Both the position numbers and the translations under genes were made by a program. A stretch of DNA of 31,436 nt, from the IMG/VR virus record IMGVR_UViG_3300005466_000057, positions 1-31,436 of that record, one strand, 5' to 3'. The notes under the pieces are model-generated. The model was not told the DNA's origin. It did not search any database and saw only the letters and a program-made list of their open reading frames with translations. Positions 14,760-23,367 of this stretch are shown piece by piece; within the stretch, counting starts at the first letter, position 1; each line of letters starts with the position of its first letter. The stretch is from a virus.

Positions 14760-15218
14760 ATGTCTGTCCTTAACTTTGTTATTTACAGAAAATTAGACGG
14801 CGCTATCGAGTCTGTGTCTCAAGTTGTAGATTCCCACACGCCACTCGACAAAATCATTTCCTCTCAGCTTATGGGCCGAGAAGAAACGCATGGGTGCCTG
14901 TCTATCCCGACATCTCACCCTTGCCGATTGAGTCAGGAGGGATGGCGGGTTGTGGATGATATTCTTGTTGAAAAAACATTAATCTCATGGCAGCTATCGC
15001 CAGATTACGGGATAGGCGAGGAATTTACCATCACTCTGGATCCTAACCCCGCGCCTGCTATAGTACAAGTGCTGTCCAGCCTTAACCTCGAAAGCACAAT
15101 CGACATCACTCCCGATGATGCTGTGCTTGAGATGATGGTTGATGAACCGACAACCCTGACATTTATCCTAGAATCGGCAACACATTATGCACCTGCACTC
15201 AATCTAATGGTGGAATGA
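14760..15218 (+). CDS. Tail-tip or spike-associated protein of unknown function (152 aa)
   Basis: Starts at ATG 14760, two bases after the tip protein stop. Mixed sequence: NFVIYRKLDGAIESVSQVVD, SSQLMGREETHGCLSIPT, EGWRVVDDILVEKTLISWQL, then a C-terminal FTITLDPNPAP and VDEPTTLTFILES. The C-terminal strand pattern could be a small beta domain. No membrane segment. Like the last part of the tip protein it is AT-richer than the surrounding genes, so the two may have been acquired together. Its place between the tip and the spikes, and ATGA overlap with the next gene, suggest a role in spike attachment, which is inference. Confidence 0.6.
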   Translation: MSVLNFVIYRKLDGAIESVSQVVDSHTPLDKIISSQLMGREETHGCLSIPTSHPCRLSQEGWRVVDDILVEKTLISWQLSPDYGIGEEFTITLDPNPAPAIVQVLSSLNLESTIDITPDDAVLEMMVDEPTTLTFILESATHYAPALNLMVE

Positions 15219-15427
15219 TGCCGCGATTGCACATCCCTAAGCGAGAGAACCCAGACGGTCAATTGTCACCAGAGGATGCGATGCTTGCCGCGCTGTCCGA
15301 CATCGTCTCGCAATTCAACGAACGTCTTGAGACGCTCAACGCCGAGCCTATCGACATGATCAGTATTAAGCAGAGTTATAAGCATCATAGATCACGCAAA
15401 CGCAATCATCGCCCCAGGGCAGAGTAG
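15215..15427 (+). CDS. Small basic tail protein of unknown function (70 aa)
   Basis: Start ATG 15215 overlaps the preceding stop as ATGA (ATG 15218 in the same frame is the alternative). The protein is a helix (SPEDAMLAALSDIVSQFNERLETLNA) flanked by a basic N-terminus (MPRLHIPKREN) and a strongly basic C-terminus (KQSYKHHRSRKRNHRPRAE). Seven bases separate it from the first spike gene. The family is not recognised; a helix with a positive tail could serve as an adaptor between tip and spikes. Confidence 0.55.
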   Translation: MMPRLHIPKRENPDGQLSPEDAMLAALSDIVSQFNERLETLNAEPIDMISIKQSYKHHRSRKRNHRPRAE

Positions 15428-15433
15428 GCACAC

Positions 15434-18400
15434 ATGGCACGAGTTGGCGACGGCATCAGCACGAATGGTACAGTGACAGGGGCAGGGTGGCCTAAAAACA
15501 CGTTCGATACGCTATGGGTACGCGACAATGTCCCAAACTCGCATGAGCCCTCCTCAACAACGCTTCATAAAGAGCTGATCAATGATGGCCTGGCCTACGC
15601 GCTATACATTACGCGCGTCTTGGGGCTAAACCCTATCGGCACGTACCCGAGTTTGCAAGCACGGCTCGACCCGTACATCCCGAGCAACCCTGGCGATCCC
15701 AACCATCTCGTAGGTCCGGCAGGCGAAAAGATGTCTGTGAATGCCATCACATTCACGGGTGGGCTATATGGGCATGGGTACGCGGACATCAAGCTCAACG
15801 GCTCATCCACTAGGCGTCTCGACTTTGGTGACGCTGCCGATGCGAGCGTGGCGGGCACGTTTGCCGGGTTGTCGCCCCGTCTCGATGCCTACATCCCGCT
15901 GAATCCTGGCGAGCCCAATCCGTGGGTAGCAAGCACAGGTGAGAAGTTTACGATTGTTGGCGTCAGTCTCACGGGCGGGTTATTTGGCTCTGGCTACGTC
16001 GATCTCAAAATCAATGGTACGACCTCGCAGCGGTTTAGCTTCAGCGGCGCAGGCGCAGCGATTGGTAGCGCCATCGTCAGCTATACGCCGACCGCAGCCA
16101 ACTCGGTAACACGCACGCTCAATGCCCATCTAGCCGATATGGTCAACGTCAAATCATTCGGCGCAGTAGGCAATAATAGCACGAATGATGCGACGTCAAT
16201 CCTTAATGCTAATCTTGCAGCGGGAAATAAGATTGTCTATTTTCCTGCCGGAGACTATGTCATTAGCTCAACGATGTCACTCAATGCGATATCCCTGGGC
16301 TATAATACTCAGCTTAAACCTGGCGCGGGCGTGACGCTCTCTGTCGGCAGCATTGACGCCCCTCCCGATACGCAAATATTCGGCGGCAGCGGGTCTGTCC
16401 AGGTGACTAGCAAACAGCCCGTTTATGCGAAATGGTGGGGTGCAAAGGGCGATGGGACAACTAACGATCTCGCCGCCATACAAGCAGCAGTCGCTTCGTC
16501 AGCCAGCACTGTGCGTCTTATGGGCGGGACATTCTTGGCAGGCACAGGGACACTGTCGGGGCAAATCGAGTTTGCCCGAGGCGCGATCCTGAAAGTGATC
16601 GCTGGGAATACGATCACGTTCGCAAACCAGTGGGCTGCCGGATATTACCCGATATTTGATGCCAACGAAGTGACCAGCGGGACGATACGTGTGGTCAATG
16701 GCACCGGGATTATCTTGCATCCCATCCATTGGGGTGCGATTGCAGACGGTGCCACGGATTGCAGACTACCTCTACAGGCTACATTTAACCTATGTCAATC
16801 CCTGGGGGCAATAGGGAATATCAGCGGTGGCGTGACTCAGCTTGGCTCTGGCACTTATCTCACCAGTGGAACTCTAACGTTTGCTGTGCAAGGAGGGATA
16901 CTAAGAGGCGAGGGCAAGCGCGGGTCGTTTATCGTTGGGAACTTCGCCAGCGGTGATATCCTGAAAGTCGGGCTCCCTGGGTCAGACCCAGGTCTAGTGA
17001 CATATTTGTATCGCCTGCAAGATTTCTCTATAGATTCTAGTGTTGTGAAAACATCTGGGTTCGGTATCCATTTCGAGAACATCGTCCTCTGCAATGCGCA
17101 GAATATGGCAATTGGGTCTAGATTCCCGAATAATCTATTCAGCGGTATTTACTTAGACGGGCTTAATGGATTCACCATTGATAGCTTTGAGGCTTATGGC
17201 CGTGATACTGGTGTAGCTATACGCGGGAAGACATCTCCCAATCTAGGGGCAGGTGCGACATTTACGAAAGGCAATATAAACGAATGCAGCATTGGACTGC
17301 ATGTCGGCGGTCTATTTGGTGGCGTGATCATAGACGAGACGGACTTATCTCTCAATGCCACCAATTTGTTCATCAGCCAGAATTTACAGCCTGTACCGGC
17401 AGCACAGCAAATCTTTCTCGGGCCGAAATGTTTTTTTGACTCTGCCACGGCTGGCCCTGGTATTCGTATCGACGACCCTGGAGGCTGGAACTTATTCCTA
17501 TCAGGAACATGGATTGCTTCAAATAGAGGTGGCGGGATTGTTATCAATAACGGCACCTCACTCGCACGGCTCGTCTATTGCGGCGGTACTGTCTATAACA
17601 ATACTGGGCCAGGTATATATGCTAACACATCAGTACCACGAATATTCGTTGATGGGGTCAGCTTTGCCTTGAATACAGGAATGGCCCTAGAGAGCGGTGC
17701 CGTCAATCCTAATTTTATCATCGGCAATAATGATTACTACCTCAATGGCGGAACGATAGGCGCGAATATTACAGGCGTCGTCATGACTCGGTCTCTGCGA
17801 GTCAGTAAACCTAGCGGCACGTTGCTAGAGCCTGGGGTGAGCATGCCCCATACGGGCAATACCATAATCACGGCTAATGGTCTGACGCCGCTGACTGTGT
17901 GTCTGAATACGACAAATGGCACTCTGATTGATCTTGCCAAAGACGGTATCTCTCAGGGGTCCATCTCAGTTAACGGCACGACTGTAGCTTACAACACGTT
18001 CACCGGCTCCCACTTTGCTCAGTGGGGCACGGGATGCGAGCCAGACGAAGAGCCACTGCCAGGCACGCTCCTATCTACCGTAGACGAACCCTACGAACGG
18101 TGGTACTTCGATGAGGATCGCGTGAGAGCCGATAGTGATGGCGCCATCCTCATGTCCAAACCGCAACTCGTCAAGGTTCGCATTACAGATATGTCCGATG
18201 ATCAGCGCATCTACGGTGTCTATGCCGGGAGGGATGATCATGGCGACATCTCGGTATATGGGCTAGGCACGGCCATGGTGCGCGTGATAGGCCCGGTAAC
18301 AGGAGGCGATCTCCTTACAGCGAGCGATACCCCTGGCGTGGCCGAGAGGCAAGACGGCAATATCATCACGTCGAGCACCCTTGGCAAGGCGTCACGCGGC

Positions 18401-18451
18401 GACAACGAAACGGGCGAGCGGCTCTTGCCCTGTGTCCTCTATGTAGGGTAG
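15434..18451 (+). CDS. Tail spike 1: right-handed beta-helix, pectate-lyase-like
   Basis: 1005 aa. Residues 1-90 are the anchor shared by all three spikes (MARVGDGISTNGTVTGAGWP, FDTLWVRDNV, TLHKELINDGLAYAL, SLQARLDPYIP). Residues about 70-235 hold two tandem copies of a ~75-residue unit, each with ARLDxYIPxNPGxPN and TGGLxGxGYxDxKxNG. Three pectate-lyase-3-type entry motifs follow: VKSFGAVGNNSTNDATS (near 236), KWWGAKGDGTTNDLAAIQ (331) and IHWGAIADGATD (430); each normally starts a beta-helix. The long Gly/Asn-rich helix runs to about 855. The C-terminal domain (about 857-1005; GSHFAQWGTG, DEPYERWYFDEDRV, GLGTAMVRVIGP, TASDTPG) is shared with spike 2 and probably drives trimerisation or self-processing. 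Probable role: binding or degrading host surface polysaccharide. No substrate can be named. Confidence 0.8.
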   Translation: MARVGDGISTNGTVTGAGWPKNTFDTLWVRDNVPNSHEPSSTTLHKELINDGLAYALYITRVLGLNPIGTYPSLQARLDPYIPSNPGDPNHLVGPAGEKMSVNAITFTGGLYGHGYADIKLNGSSTRRLDFGDAADASVAGTFAGLSPRLDAYIPLNPGEPNPWVASTGEKFTIVGVSLTGGLFGSGYVDLKINGTTSQRFSFSGAGAAIGSAIVSYTPTAANSVTRTLNAHLADMVNVKSFGAVGNNSTNDATSILNANLAAGNKIVYFPAGDYVISSTMSLNAISLGYNTQLKPGAGVTLSVGSIDAPPDTQIFGGSGSVQVTSKQPVYAKWWGAKGDGTTNDLAAIQAAVASSASTVRLMGGTFLAGTGTLSGQIEFARGAILKVIAGNTITFANQWAAGYYPIFDANEVTSGTIRVVNGTGIILHPIHWGAIADGATDCRLPLQATFNLCQSLGAIGNISGGVTQLGSGTYLTSGTLTFAVQGGILRGEGKRGSFIVGNFASGDILKVGLPGSDPGLVTYLYRLQDFSIDSSVVKTSGFGIHFENIVLCNAQNMAIGSRFPNNLFSGIYLDGLNGFTIDSFEAYGRDTGVAIRGKTSPNLGAGATFTKGNINECSIGLHVGGLFGGVIIDETDLSLNATNLFISQNLQPVPAAQQIFLGPKCFFDSATAGPGIRIDDPGGWNLFLSGTWIASNRGGGIVINNGTSLARLVYCGGTVYNNTGPGIYANTSVPRIFVDGVSFALNTGMALESGAVNPNFIIGNNDYYLNGGTIGANITGVVMTRSLRVSKPSGTLLEPGVSMPHTGNTIITANGLTPLTVCLNTTNGTLIDLAKDGISQGSISVNGTTVAYNTFTGSHFAQWGTGCEPDEEPLPGTLLSTVDEPYERWYFDEDRVRADSDGAILMSKPQLVKVRITDMSDDQRIYGVYAGRDDHGDISVYGLGTAMVRVIGPVTGGDLLTASDTPGVAERQDGNIITSSTLGKASRGDNETGERLLPCVLYVG

Positions 18452-18458
18452 GTAAATT

Positions 18459-21428
18459 ATGGCTCGGATTGGTGACGGCATTAGTTCAAACGGTGTGATC
18501 ACAGGAGCGGCATGGCCAGGCGGGTTCGATACGCTATGGACTCGCAACAACGTGTCAAACCCTGTCACTCCATCGGATACAACCCTGCATAGAGAATTGA
18601 TTAATGACGGGTTGAGTTATGCCTTGCACATTGCCAGCAAACTCGGAGCTAATCCGCTAGGGTCATTTCCAAGCCTCCAGGCTCGGCTCGCACCGTATAT
18701 CCCGACTGCGCCGGGGGGAGCTAATCCTCTTGTTAGTGCTAATGGTAAGACCCTGACTATCAACGATTTGCAGCTCACAGGCGGACTTTATGGGATTGGC
18801 TATGCCGATATTAAAATAGATGGGGCAACCAACAAAAGGATCGATTTCAGCGACACAGGAAGTAGCACCCTATCTGGTACATTCTCTTCCCTGTCTGCCC
18901 GTCTTGATGCTTATATTCCACTGACTCCGAGCGGTCCCAACCCGTGGAAATCAATCTCAGGGCAGGCTCTAACGGTTAGCTCGATCAGCACGACCGGCGG
19001 CCTATTCAATACAGGCTATATCGATATTAAGATTGACGGCGCAACAACCAAGCGATTTAGTTTTACCGACAATTCGACAGGGATGACTACAGAGCTTGTA
19101 TCCTATACGCCGACAGGGACGGGAGGCCAATCGCGCCCGCTCACGACACACCTGGGCGACTTCATGGATGTCAAGGCGTTCGGTGCGCTCGGTAATGGCG
19201 TTCAAAACGATGCCACGCTGATTGCTAATGCGAATACAGCCGCGGGTAATAAAATTCTCTATTTCCCATCAGGGACTTATGTCATTGGCGGGAATATCAC
19301 GCTCAATACGATATTCATGGGCCACAATACGAAGTTGTCGGTGAATAGCGGCGTGATTGTCAATATTGCCCATGTTATTGCTCCTTTTGATACTCAAATA
19401 TTCGATGGCTCAGGCCATATCAATATCACGAGCAAAGAGCCTGTCTACGTGCGTTGGTTTGGCGCGATTGGCGACGCCACGACAAATAGTACGACTGCGA
19501 TTCTTGCTGCCGACACATGCGGTAGCAACATCGTTCGGGTAGCTGCGGGGACATATTTAGTCAACACGACAACGCTAAGTGCTAAATATGAGTTTTTAAA
19601 TGGCGGGGTGTTTAAAGTTCCAGCAGGGCAAGCCTTGACGTTTGTCAATCCCTGGTTAGCCGAAGAATATAAAATATTTGACGCCAATGAGTCATCGACT
19701 GGAGCTGTCAGATGTGTTGCGAAATGCGACCTCTATGTGGCGCATTGGGGAGCGAAGGCGGACGGCGTTACAGACGACATGAGGCCCATACAAGCCGCGC
19801 TCAATGTAATGTCGGCATCAGGGGGTGGCGCTGTGCATCTCATGCACGGCACGCATAAGGTGTCTGGCACGCTGACAATGACGGGGCATGTTCAGACACT
19901 GAGAGGTAGAGAAAACGGCGGGACAATCATCCAAGGCACATTCGCAAGCGGTGACATTTTATACGCAGGGACGCCAACGGGTGTCAATATTCGATATTAC
20001 ATTACGGATGTCACCATAAATAGTTCAGTAGTTAAAACATCGGGCGCGGGGCTACACTGCCAGAACTTAAATCAAGTTTATATACAAAATGTCGCAGCAG
20101 AGTCAGGCGCGAATCTTTATGACGGTGCTTACTTTGAAACGACGACAACGAACCAGATCAATAACTTTATCTGCCGTGGCACGAATATATGCGTAAAAGT
20201 TAAGGAGAGCTTTGATCTTTATATCATGAATGCACTCATTATCGGGGGCGGGATAGGTATATATGTTGGCGGCGGCAGCGGCGGCCTCTATTTTGATTTT
20301 CTCGATATCCTACTCAATACGCGCGGATTTGTTATGGATCGCGCGTTATCAGGAACGGATAACGGGCAGATGTTTTTCGGTGCGGGGTGTTTCATTGACA
20401 GCTCCAGTAGTCATGGGGTCCACATCAATGACACGGGAGGATGGAATGCTTTTTTCTCTGGCACCTGGATATCATCATCCACCGGATGCGGAATTGTTGT
20501 GGAAACTGGGAACTCGACATCAAGATTATGCTATGTCGGCGGCACTATATACAACAACCAACAACAGGGTATTCTGACAAAAAATGCAAACACTCGCATT
20601 TTTGTAGACGGCGTCTCTCTGTCCCTAAATGTCGGAGTTGCTCTTGAGACGACTGTCGTTAATAATTCAAATTTTATTGTTGGTGTTAATGATTATTTTT
20701 TGGCGACAGGTGGTGCCATATCTGGCAATATCACAGGCGGAACGAATCTGCATTATGTATCTACCGACAGCTTCAAAGTGCAGAAGCCATCAAATGGCGT
20801 CAATGAAGTTGGCATGATTGTCCCGGCAACGGGCAACACTACTATTACAGCGAGCGGCGTAGCGCCTTTGCAAATTAACCGTACTACTAACGACGGGACG
20901 TTGATGGATTTTTTACGCAATGGCGTCTCTCAGGGATCAATCCAAGTGAGTGGTACAACCGTATCGTACAACACGTTTACAGGCTCTCACTTCGCGCAAT
21001 GGGGCACGGGCTACGAGCCTGGCGAGGAACCCCAAGAAGGCACGCTGCTCTCTACCGTAGACGAGCCATACGAGCGATGGTACTGCGATGAAGACCGCGT
21101 CGCATGCGATCATGATGGCGCCATACTCGTGCCTAAACCGCAATTGGTTAGGGTTCGCATTACAGCCACAGCAAACGACAACCGCGTTTATGGCGTTTAT
21201 GGCGGCGTAGACGATCATGGCGATATCTCTGTATTCGGACTAGGGACGGCGATGGTGCGTGTGATGGGGCCTATAGAAGGCGGCGATCTTATCACAGCGA
21301 GTGATACCCCAGGCATAGCTAAGCGGCAAAATAGCGACGTGATCACATCGCGCACGCTCGGCAAAACATCTCGCGGCGACGATGAGACAGGCGAGCGATT
21401 GATTCCATGTGTTCTTTATGTAGGATGA
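18459..21428 (+). CDS. Tail spike 2: right-handed beta-helix paralogue of spike 1
   Basis: 989 aa, 7 nt after spike 1. Same architecture: anchor (MARIGDGISSNGVITGAAWP, TLHRELINDGLSYAL); two N-terminal repeat units; three pectate-lyase-3-type entries (VKAFGALGNGVQNDAT, VRWFGAIGDATTNSTTA, AHWGAKADGVTDDMRPIQAA); beta-helix; and C-terminal domain (GSHFAQWGTGYEPGEEP, GGDLITASDTPG). The anchor and C-terminus are close to spike 1, while the beta-helix core (for example GGGIGIYVGGGSGG, VHINDTGGWNAFFSG) has diverged at many positions. This is the expected result of keeping assembly parts and varying the receptor-facing part. The motifs VHINDTGGWNAFFSGTWISS and RIDDPGGWNLFLSGTWIAS still align, so the two arose by duplication. 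Confidence 0.8.
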   Translation: MARIGDGISSNGVITGAAWPGGFDTLWTRNNVSNPVTPSDTTLHRELINDGLSYALHIASKLGANPLGSFPSLQARLAPYIPTAPGGANPLVSANGKTLTINDLQLTGGLYGIGYADIKIDGATNKRIDFSDTGSSTLSGTFSSLSARLDAYIPLTPSGPNPWKSISGQALTVSSISTTGGLFNTGYIDIKIDGATTKRFSFTDNSTGMTTELVSYTPTGTGGQSRPLTTHLGDFMDVKAFGALGNGVQNDATLIANANTAAGNKILYFPSGTYVIGGNITLNTIFMGHNTKLSVNSGVIVNIAHVIAPFDTQIFDGSGHINITSKEPVYVRWFGAIGDATTNSTTAILAADTCGSNIVRVAAGTYLVNTTTLSAKYEFLNGGVFKVPAGQALTFVNPWLAEEYKIFDANESSTGAVRCVAKCDLYVAHWGAKADGVTDDMRPIQAALNVMSASGGGAVHLMHGTHKVSGTLTMTGHVQTLRGRENGGTIIQGTFASGDILYAGTPTGVNIRYYITDVTINSSVVKTSGAGLHCQNLNQVYIQNVAAESGANLYDGAYFETTTTNQINNFICRGTNICVKVKESFDLYIMNALIIGGGIGIYVGGGSGGLYFDFLDILLNTRGFVMDRALSGTDNGQMFFGAGCFIDSSSSHGVHINDTGGWNAFFSGTWISSSTGCGIVVETGNSTSRLCYVGGTIYNNQQQGILTKNANTRIFVDGVSLSLNVGVALETTVVNNSNFIVGVNDYFLATGGAISGNITGGTNLHYVSTDSFKVQKPSNGVNEVGMIVPATGNTTITASGVAPLQINRTTNDGTLMDFLRNGVSQGSIQVSGTTVSYNTFTGSHFAQWGTGYEPGEEPQEGTLLSTVDEPYERWYCDEDRVACDHDGAILVPKPQLVRVRITATANDNRVYGVYGGVDDHGDISVFGLGTAMVRVMGPIEGGDLITASDTPGIAKRQNSDVITSRTLGKTSRGDDETGERLIPCVLYVG

Positions 21429-21434
21429 GGCATT

Positions 21435-23279
21435 ATGGCGCGAATTGGCGATGGGATTACTACGAATGGGCAAATAACCGGTGCATCATGGCCGGGCACA
21501 GCATTTGATACGTTATGGTCTCGTAACAGCGTTGCTAATCCCGTGGCTCCTAGCGATACGACGCTGCACAAGGAACTAATTAATGACGGGCTGAGTTATG
21601 CCCTGCACATTACGGCTAAATTGGGTCTAAATCCCCTTGGTAACTTCCCCAGCTTGCAGGCACGCCTTGCTCCGTACATCCCAACGACGCCTGGCGCTCC
21701 GAATCCACTCGTATCCGCAGATGGCAAAGCCGTTACGGTCTCATCTATTGCGTCTAGCGGTGGAGGCAACGGGGAGGGGTATATCCGATTCTTGCTCGAT
21801 AATGCAACGACAAAACAAGTTGATTTTGGTACGGTTACGCTTCCATCCTATCCCGATTTTACGACGATAGATGCCAGCAGGGTATTCTACGCCCCCACGA
21901 ATGTCAAAGCCGCCCTCGATGCCCAAACTGGACAAATGACACAACTGAACACAACGATACAGGCTATTCAAGCTACCGATGCAGGGCAGGCGATATCTAT
22001 AGCCAATAATAATGCAACATTGAATAGCCATACAACTACTATTAACAATCATACAACTACGATAAGCGATCATACTGCAAAGATCGCATCCATCCAAGTC
22101 CGCCAGCTCAAGATGCCATACGTCACAGATAGCCTGTGGAACGCAACGGGTAACGGTACGACAGATGATTACGCTGCGTTTGCTGCATGCCGAGATGCAA
22201 CCGGCGGGAATTTTTTTATCCCCCCCGGCACCTATAAACTCAGCAATGTCCTCACATTTACAGGCCCATTCAACATTCGCGGAGCAGGACGACATACGAC
22301 CTATCTCTACTATGATGGTAATCGAGATTGCATTAAGATCGATTCGAGTGCAGCTTGGTCTATCAGAGATTTAGCTATTACGCATACTAGGCAGAGCGGC
22401 GTGCCGACTGCTGGCGCTGCGATTAATATCATATCGAGTAATTTCGGCCATGCAGAGAATCTCATCATTGAAAAACCTCGTATTGGCGTACTCCTGCAAC
22501 CCAAGGCAGGCGCAGCGGTCAACAAGAGCTGTTACTACGACATTGTGATAGGCGGGCATGAAGTTGCTGGATTTTACCTGGATGGGCTGACTGCTCCTGT
22601 CATCGATGTCGTCATACAGGATTGCACGATCACAGGATTTACAGGTACGGGGAAGGGGCCTGGTGTGGGCGTTTACATCACAGGCCAATGCGAGGGGAAC
22701 TTTATACGTGGCGGCGATTTTATCCTACAACAACGTGGTATCTGGGTAACTAACACATCTCTTGTGCACCCTAAGCATCCTTCAGGCGTCCATATAACAG
22801 ATTGCCAATGCGATAGTAACGTTTTTGGCATTACAATTGATCATTGTGTATGGGCTAAACTGGCGGGTTGTTGGATGTCTACATCTGAAAATCATGGCCT
22901 TTATGTCAGTGATACGTACCTGCTAGACGTAGCCGATTGCATGTCTTACAACAATACAAAAGCTGGTGTGTATTGTGAAGCTACCACGAAACACGCCAGG
23001 ATTCACGATAATCAAATGTTTGGCAATAGTCGACTCGCTCCGAATCAATGGAGCGGTATCATGATGGCCGCTAATACAACCGATTTTTCCATTACAAATA
23101 ATGTGAGCGGATGCGATGGTGCAATTCCTACGACATCCGACCAGAGATACGGAATAGAGGTTGGCACAGGAGCGTCAAACCGTTATATCATCACAGGGAA
23201 TAGGCTGATAGGGAACCAAACTGGCACGATCTTCGATGGCGGGAATGGAGCCAGTAAAATTGTCTCAGGCAATATCTAG
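21435..23279 (+). CDS. Tail spike 3: short beta-helix spike with shared anchor
   Basis: 614 aa, 6 nt after spike 2. The anchor is conserved (MARIGDGITTNGQITGASWP, TLHKELINDGLSYAL, SLQARLAPYIP), but only one N-terminal repeat unit is present. A polar, heptad-like region follows (about 165-220; AIQATDAGQAISIANNNATL, HTTTINNHTTTISDHTAKIA), then a single pectate-lyase-3-type entry (DSLWNATGNGTTDDYAAFAA, FFIPPGTYKLS) and a beta-helix with ITNNVSG, ITGNRLIGNQ near the end. The C-terminal domain of spikes 1 and 2 is absent; it ends in FDGGNGASKIVSGNI. The coiled-coil stretch may replace that domain as trimerisation element. Convergent with the lyase gene, 88 bp away; no clear terminator is seen in the gap. 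Confidence 0.78.
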   Translation: MARIGDGITTNGQITGASWPGTAFDTLWSRNSVANPVAPSDTTLHKELINDGLSYALHITAKLGLNPLGNFPSLQARLAPYIPTTPGAPNPLVSADGKAVTVSSIASSGGGNGEGYIRFLLDNATTKQVDFGTVTLPSYPDFTTIDASRVFYAPTNVKAALDAQTGQMTQLNTTIQAIQATDAGQAISIANNNATLNSHTTTINNHTTTISDHTAKIASIQVRQLKMPYVTDSLWNATGNGTTDDYAAFAACRDATGGNFFIPPGTYKLSNVLTFTGPFNIRGAGRHTTYLYYDGNRDCIKIDSSAAWSIRDLAITHTRQSGVPTAGAAINIISSNFGHAENLIIEKPRIGVLLQPKAGAAVNKSCYYDIVIGGHEVAGFYLDGLTAPVIDVVIQDCTITGFTGTGKGPGVGVYITGQCEGNFIRGGDFILQQRGIWVTNTSLVHPKHPSGVHITDCQCDSNVFGITIDHCVWAKLAGCWMSTSENHGLYVSDTYLLDVADCMSYNNTKAGVYCEATTKHARIHDNQMFGNSRLAPNQWSGIMMAANTTDFSITNNVSGCDGAIPTTSDQRYGIEVGTGASNRYIITGNRLIGNQTGTIFDGGNGASKIVSGNI

Positions 23280-23367
23280 TTTACAATTTAGCGCGGCGGC
23301 CCCTACTGCCATGAGACTGGGGTTCGGAGCCATCGCTATCATCGCGTTGAAGAGGTGATAGATTGTA

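Noticed and set aside
23280-23367. Terminator between spike 3 and the lyase gene
   Set aside because: No stem followed by a T-run on either strand could be found by eye in this 88-bp gap.
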